Source: Sulfuricella sp.
GTDB lineage: Bacteria > Pseudomonadota > Gammaproteobacteria > Burkholderiales > Sulfuricellaceae
Reading direction: 5' to 3'
Assembly: GCA_030696235.1 (NCBI GenBank)
Contig: JAUYSN010000098.1
Location: 1-9,126 of the forward strand
DNA length: 9,126 bases
Numbering within the stretch: the stretch's first letter is position 1; the number at the start of each line of letters is the position of its first letter. This document shows, piece after piece, positions 6,260 through 9,126 of the stretch. The position numbers and the translations under genes are program-made. Under the pieces are notes generated by a model, which worked only from the letters and a program-made list of their open reading frames with translations, did no database searches and had not been told where the DNA came from.

Positions 6260-7193
6260 TGGATTTCTCCAACGCATCCACAAACATCCCCGCCACATCG
6301 AAGCCGGTCTGGCTGGCGATCTCCTGCATCCCGGTCGGGCTGGTGACGTTGATCTCGGTGAGCCAGTCGCCGATCACGTCGAGGCCGACCAGGAACAGCC
6401 CGGCTTCCTTGAGCTTCGGCCCGAGTACGGCAGCAATTTCCCTGTCCCGGTCAGAAAGCGGCTGCGCCACGCCCTTGCCGCCGACAGCCAGGTTGCCACG
6501 GGTTTCGCCTGCTTTCGGGATGCGCGCGAGCGCATAAGGTACCGGCTCGCCGTCGATCAGCAGGATGCGCTTATCGCCCAGGGAAATCTCCGGGATGTAA
6601 CGCTGCGCCATCACGGTTCTGGCTCCCATCTGCGTCATGGTTTCGATGATCACGTTCAGATTGGGGTCGTTGCGCTGGATGCGGAACACCGAGCTGCCGC
6701 CCATCGCGTCCAGCGGCTTGAGAATGATGTCACCCTGTTTTTCGATGAACTCGCGAATCAGCGCCTCCTGCCTGGTGACCAGCGTGGGCGGCATGAATTC
6801 GGGGAATTTTGCGGTGGACAGCTTTTCGTTGAAATCGCGTATCGCCGCCGGGCGGTTGAAAATCCGCGCGCCCCGCTCCTCCGCCAGCTCCAGCAAATAG
6901 GTGCCGTAGATGTATTCCATGTCGAAGGGCGGGTCCTTGCGCATCAGCGTGACGTCGAAGTCGGAGAGCGCGCGCCAGGCCGGTGCTTCCAGCGTGTACC
7001 AGCGCAGCGCGTCATCCACCAGGTCAAGCTTGCGGACGAAGCCGGTCACCGCGCCATCACGCAACACCATCTCATGCTGCTCCATGACGTAGATTTCGTG
7101 GCCGCGTGCATGTGCCGCGCGCATCACGGCATAGGTCGAATCCTTGTAGGTTTTGATGGACTCCAGCGGGTCGAGGATGATCGCCAGCTTCAT
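6243..7193 (-). CDS. gshB: Glutathione synthetase
   Basis: GshB is an ATP-grasp ligase of 316 residues that joins gamma-glutamylcysteine and glycine to make glutathione in the cytoplasm. Visible signatures are LMRKDPPFDMEYIYGTYLLE (83-102), IILKPLDAMGGSSVFR in the ATP-grasp lysine and glycine-loop region (156-171), GDKRILLIDGEP (206-217), ARIPKAGETRGNLAVGGKG (223-241) and the metal/substrate segment LTEINVTSPTGMQE (278-291). Length is normal for the proteobacterial family. ATG 7193 overlaps the gshA stop (ATGA), so translation is probably coupled; only a weak GGAG lies about 11 bases upstream. The final residues, MRGEA, and the stop codon fall in the right arm of the 7-base repeat, so the original C-terminus may have been changed by it. 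Confidence 0.97.
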   Translation of the reverse strand: MKLAIILDPLESIKTYKDSTYAVMRAAHARGHEIYVMEQHEMVLRDGAVTGFVRKLDLVDDALRWYTLEAPAWRALSDFDVTLMRKDPPFDMEYIYGTYLLELAEERGARIFNRPAAIRDFNEKLSTAKFPEFMPPTLVTRQEALIREFIEKQGDIILKPLDAMGGSSVFRIQRNDPNLNVIIETMTQMGARTVMAQRYIPEISLGDKRILLIDGEPVPYALARIPKAGETRGNLAVGGKGVAQPLSDRDREIAAVLGPKLKEAGLFLVGLDVIGDWLTEINVTSPTGMQEIASQTGFDVAGMFVDALEKSMRGEA

Positions 7194-8461
7194 GGCGCCA
7201 GCCGCTCCAGCTCGATCGCCGCCGCCAGCAGCGCCAGCCGGGCCACCACGCCGTAGGCGTAGAAACGGTTGGGCTCGGCGTCGGGCGCGGCGGCATAGTC
7301 CGGCAGGGTGAGCGCAGTCTCGAACGCCAGCGGTTCGAAGCGCATTCCCGGCGCATTCAGGTTCTCGTCCTTGCCGCGACCGGTATGAACGCGGTAGAAA
7401 CCGCCGACGACAAAGTGATCCATCATGTACACCACCGGCTCGGCCACCGCGTCGGCAATGTTTTCAAAGGTGTATACGCCTTCCTGGATGATGACGTCGG
7501 TAACCGCCACACCCTCCTTGCCCACCGCCATCTTGTTGCGCTGCTTGCGGTTCAGGTCCCGCACTTCGGAGGCGTCCTTCACCGTCATGATGCCCATGCC
7601 ATAAGTGCCGGCATCCGCCTTGACGATGACGAAAGGCTCCTCATTCACGCCATATTCCCGGTATTTTTCGTGGATATCATTGAGCAGATCGTCGACATGG
7701 GCGGCCAGACATTCCTCGCCTCGCCGTTCCTGGAAATTGATCTCGCCGCAGGTGGCAAAAAAGGGATTGATCAGCCAGGGGTCGATATTCACCAGCCTGG
7801 CGAATTCCTCGGCGACCTGATTATAAGCGCTGAAATGACTGGATTTGCGCCTTGTGTACCATCCCGCGCCCAGGGGTGGAATCACCGGCTGATCGAGGCC
7901 TTTCAGGATATCGGGGATTCCCGCTGAAAGGTCGTTGTTGAGCAGGATCGCGCAGGGGTCGAAGCCGTCCAGCTTCAAGCGGTCGCCATCGCGCTTCAAC
8001 GGCTCCAGCGTCAGGGTCGAGCCATCCGGCAAATCGAGCGTGGTGGGCGCGGTGATTTCCGGCAGCAGGCTGCCGATGCGCACCTGCAAACCGGCATGCC
8101 GCAGAATGGAGGCGAGCGCCACCACATTCTGCAGGTAAAAGGTATTGCGGGTGTGACTTTCCGGGATCAGCAGAAATCGCTGCGCCACGGGGCAAACCTT
8201 CTCCACGGCCGACATCGCCGCCTGCACGCAGAGCGGCATGAAGTCGCGGTTCAGGTTGTTGAACCCGCCGGGGAACAGGTTGGTATCCACCGGGGCGAGC
8301 TTGAAGCCGCTGTTGCGCAAGTCCACCGAGGCGTAGAACGGCGCGGCGCGATCCTGCCATTGGGTGCGGAACCAGTGCTCGATGCGCGGCTGCGCGTCCA
8401 GAATATGCTGCTCCAAAGCGAGCAGGGGGCCGGTAAGCGCTGTAGTCAAATGGGGAACCAT
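7190..8461 (-). CDS. gshA: Glutamate-cysteine ligase, acidithiobacillus/betaproteobacterial type
   Basis: GshA makes gamma-glutamylcysteine from glutamate, cysteine and ATP, the first step to glutathione. The 423 residues match the family first described from Acidithiobacillus ferrooxidans (TIGR02049/Pfam GshA), which does not align simply with E. coli GshA. Recognisable stretches are SVDLRNSGFKLAPVDTNLFP (45-64), GFNNLNRDFMP (66-76), LLIPESHTRNTFY (97-109), a glycine-rich ATP-grasp-like segment KADAGTYGMGIMTV (281-294) and VVYMMDHFVVGGFYRVHTGR (343-362). The start ATG 8461 has a GGA about six to eight bases upstream and lies about 26 bases after the predicted transcription start. An ATG at 8471 opens only an unrelated frame. 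The gene leads the glutathione group and overlaps gshB by four bases. Confidence 0.93.
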   Translation of the reverse strand: MVPHLTTALTGPLLALEQHILDAQPRIEHWFRTQWQDRAAPFYASVDLRNSGFKLAPVDTNLFPGGFNNLNRDFMPLCVQAAMSAVEKVCPVAQRFLLIPESHTRNTFYLQNVVALASILRHAGLQVRIGSLLPEITAPTTLDLPDGSTLTLEPLKRDGDRLKLDGFDPCAILLNNDLSAGIPDILKGLDQPVIPPLGAGWYTRRKSSHFSAYNQVAEEFARLVNIDPWLINPFFATCGEINFQERRGEECLAAHVDDLLNDIHEKYREYGVNEEPFVIVKADAGTYGMGIMTVKDASEVRDLNRKQRNKMAVGKEGVAVTDVIIQEGVYTFENIADAVAEPVVYMMDHFVVGGFYRVHTGRGKDENLNAPGMRFEPLAFETALTLPDYAAAPDAEPNRFYAYGVVARLALLAAAIELERLAP

Positions 8462-8493
8462 GGCTGTCCATGAAAAGTTCGGGAGTGATGATG

Positions 8494-8522
8494 ATTGTAG
8501 CGGATAAGGCCGGGCTCGTCAG
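8494..8522 (-). promoter_or_regulatory. Predicted sigma-70 promoter of gshA
   Basis: On the minus strand CTGACG (8522-8517, 4 of 6 to TTGACA) and TACAAT (8499-8494, 5 of 6 to TATAAT) are separated by 17 bases, the ideal spacing. Transcription would begin near 8487, giving a leader of roughly 26 bases. This promoter could drive gshA-gshB-apbE and, by read-through, the PTS and met genes. Confidence 0.6.
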
Positions 8523-8580
8523 GACTCCGGCAGGAGAACCGGCTCCGACGCGAGAAAGGGCTGCCGTGTTGCTCGCCGTT

Positions 8581-8589
8581 TGGTATAAT
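8581..8589 (+). promoter_or_regulatory. Predicted extended -10 promoter of the ABC-F gene
   Basis: TGGTATAAT is a perfect extended -10 element (TGn plus TATAAT). The -35 region at 17 bases upstream, CTGCCG (8561-8566), is a 3 of 6 match, as often seen with extended -10 promoters. Transcription would begin near 8596, which gives a leader of about 30 bases to the TTG at 8627. It also puts the in-frame ATG at 8588 inside the promoter, so that codon cannot be the start. Confidence 0.65.
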
Positions 8590-8626
8590 GCTTGGTTTTT
8601 ACAGCACTATTCAGGGCCGCTCCACA

Positions 8627-9126
8627 TTGATCTCCACCTTCAACATCACCATGCAATTCGGGGCAAAGCCCCTGTTTGAAAACGTTTCGGTCAAATTCGG
8701 CGACGGCAACCGCTATGGCCTGATCGGCGCCAACGGCTGCGGCAAGTCGACCTTCATGAAAATTCTCGGCGGCGATCTGGAGCCCTCTGCGGGCAACGTC
8801 TCGATCGACCCCGGCGAGCGCCTCGGCAAGCTGCGCCAGGATCAGTTCGCCTACGAGGACAACGTGGTGCTCGACGTGGTGATGATGGGCAACACCGAGC
8901 TGTGGAAAGTAAAGCTGGAAAAGGACACGATCTATTCCAATCCGGAAGCGACCGAGGAAGACTACATGCGCGCCGCGGAACTGGAAATTCAGTTCGGCGA
9001 GCTGGACGGTTACACCGCCGAATCGCGCGCCGGCGAGCTGCTGATCGGTGTGGGCATTCCGGTCGAACTGCACGCCGGCCCGATGAAGGAAGTCGCGCCC
9101 GGCTTCAAGCTGCGCGTGCTGCTGGC
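8627..9126 (+). CDS. ybiT: ABC-F family ATPase, YbiT type, 5' part
   Basis: This is the first 166 codons of a duplicated ATP-binding-cassette protein of the ABC-F family; the rest lies beyond the window. ABC-F proteins are soluble and act on ribosomes. YbiT is a translation factor group whose exact role is still debated. The N-terminus (M)[16 protein letters not shown] closely resembles YbiT. The Walker A motif is GANGCGKST (34-42), and the Q-loop region is [11 protein letters not shown] (68-78). The segment [17 protein letters not shown] (about 134-145) precedes [12 protein letters not shown] (155-166), which occupies the place of the ABC signature but lacks LSGGE, as in E. coli YbiT from memory. 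I chose TTG 8627 because it gives the family N-terminus; AGGG lies 10 bases upstream. ATG 8651 would drop the first strand, and ATG 8588 lies in the promoter. Confidence 0.9.
   Translation, partial: MISTFNITMQFGAKPLFENVSVKFGDGNRYGLIGANGCGKSTFMKILGGDLEPSAGNVSIDPGERLGKLRQDQFAYEDNVVLDVVMMGNTELWKVKLEKDTIYSNPEATEEDYMRAAELEIQFGELDGYTAESRAGELLIGVGIPVELHAGPMKEVAPGFKLRVLL

Noticed and set aside
8470..8679. Small plus-strand ORF of 69 codons between gshA and the ABC-F gene
   Set aside because: It runs through both predicted promoters and into the ABC-F gene in another frame; no ribosome binding site or similarity is seen.

Overview
The window reads as chromosomal core DNA of a GC-rich betaproteobacterium, probably of the Nitrosomonadales or Gallionella/Sulfuricella/Thiobacillus type. 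The evidence is the gene order glutathione synthesis, then a regulatory PTS, then metX-metW. It is supported by the acidithiobacillus/betaproteobacterial type of GshA, an EIIA(Man)-HPr-EI trio with no sugar permease beside it, and short intergenic repeats resembling those of that group. The taxon is inferred from protein and gene-order memory, not from a search.

Layout, left to right. A nested inverted repeat (1-50) precedes a plus-strand membrane protein of the SafE/TauE-DsbD_2 family (106-774). This converges on a long minus-strand block: gshA (8461-7190), gshB (7193-6243), apbE (6246-5149), EIIA-Man (4963-4550), ptsH (4569-4300), ptsI (4271-2547), metX (2517-1375) and metW (1378-794). At the right end a YbiT-type ABC-F ATPase starts on the plus strand from a TTG codon at 8627 and is cut by the window edge. 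A divergent promoter region (8462-8626) separates it from gshA. No stretch longer than 300 bases lacks a gene.

Functional grouping. GshA and GshB make glutathione in two steps. ApbE is an exported FMN transferase that flavinylates envelope proteins. EI, HPr and EIIA-Man form a phosphorelay without EIIB or EIIC here, which suggests regulation rather than sugar uptake. MetX and MetW carry out and support the acylation of homoserine in methionine synthesis. Junctions are tight: 4-base overlaps at gshA/gshB, gshB/apbE and metX/metW, a 20-base overlap at EIIA/ptsH, and gaps of 27-29 bases at ptsH/ptsI and ptsI/metX. Only the apbE/EIIA gap (185 bases) is a clear break, and it holds repeat-like DNA.

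I see no CRISPR array, transposase, tRNA, phage gene or clearly new system. The most unusual feature is at the gshB/apbE junction. There, a repeat built on a 7-base unit in inverted orientation seems to supply the gshB stop codon, the apbE ribosome binding site and start codon, and part of the ApbE signal peptide. Also worth checking are a lysine in ApbE where the family usually has a metal-binding threonine, and a consensus -10 box placed so that metX could be transcribed as a leaderless mRNA.
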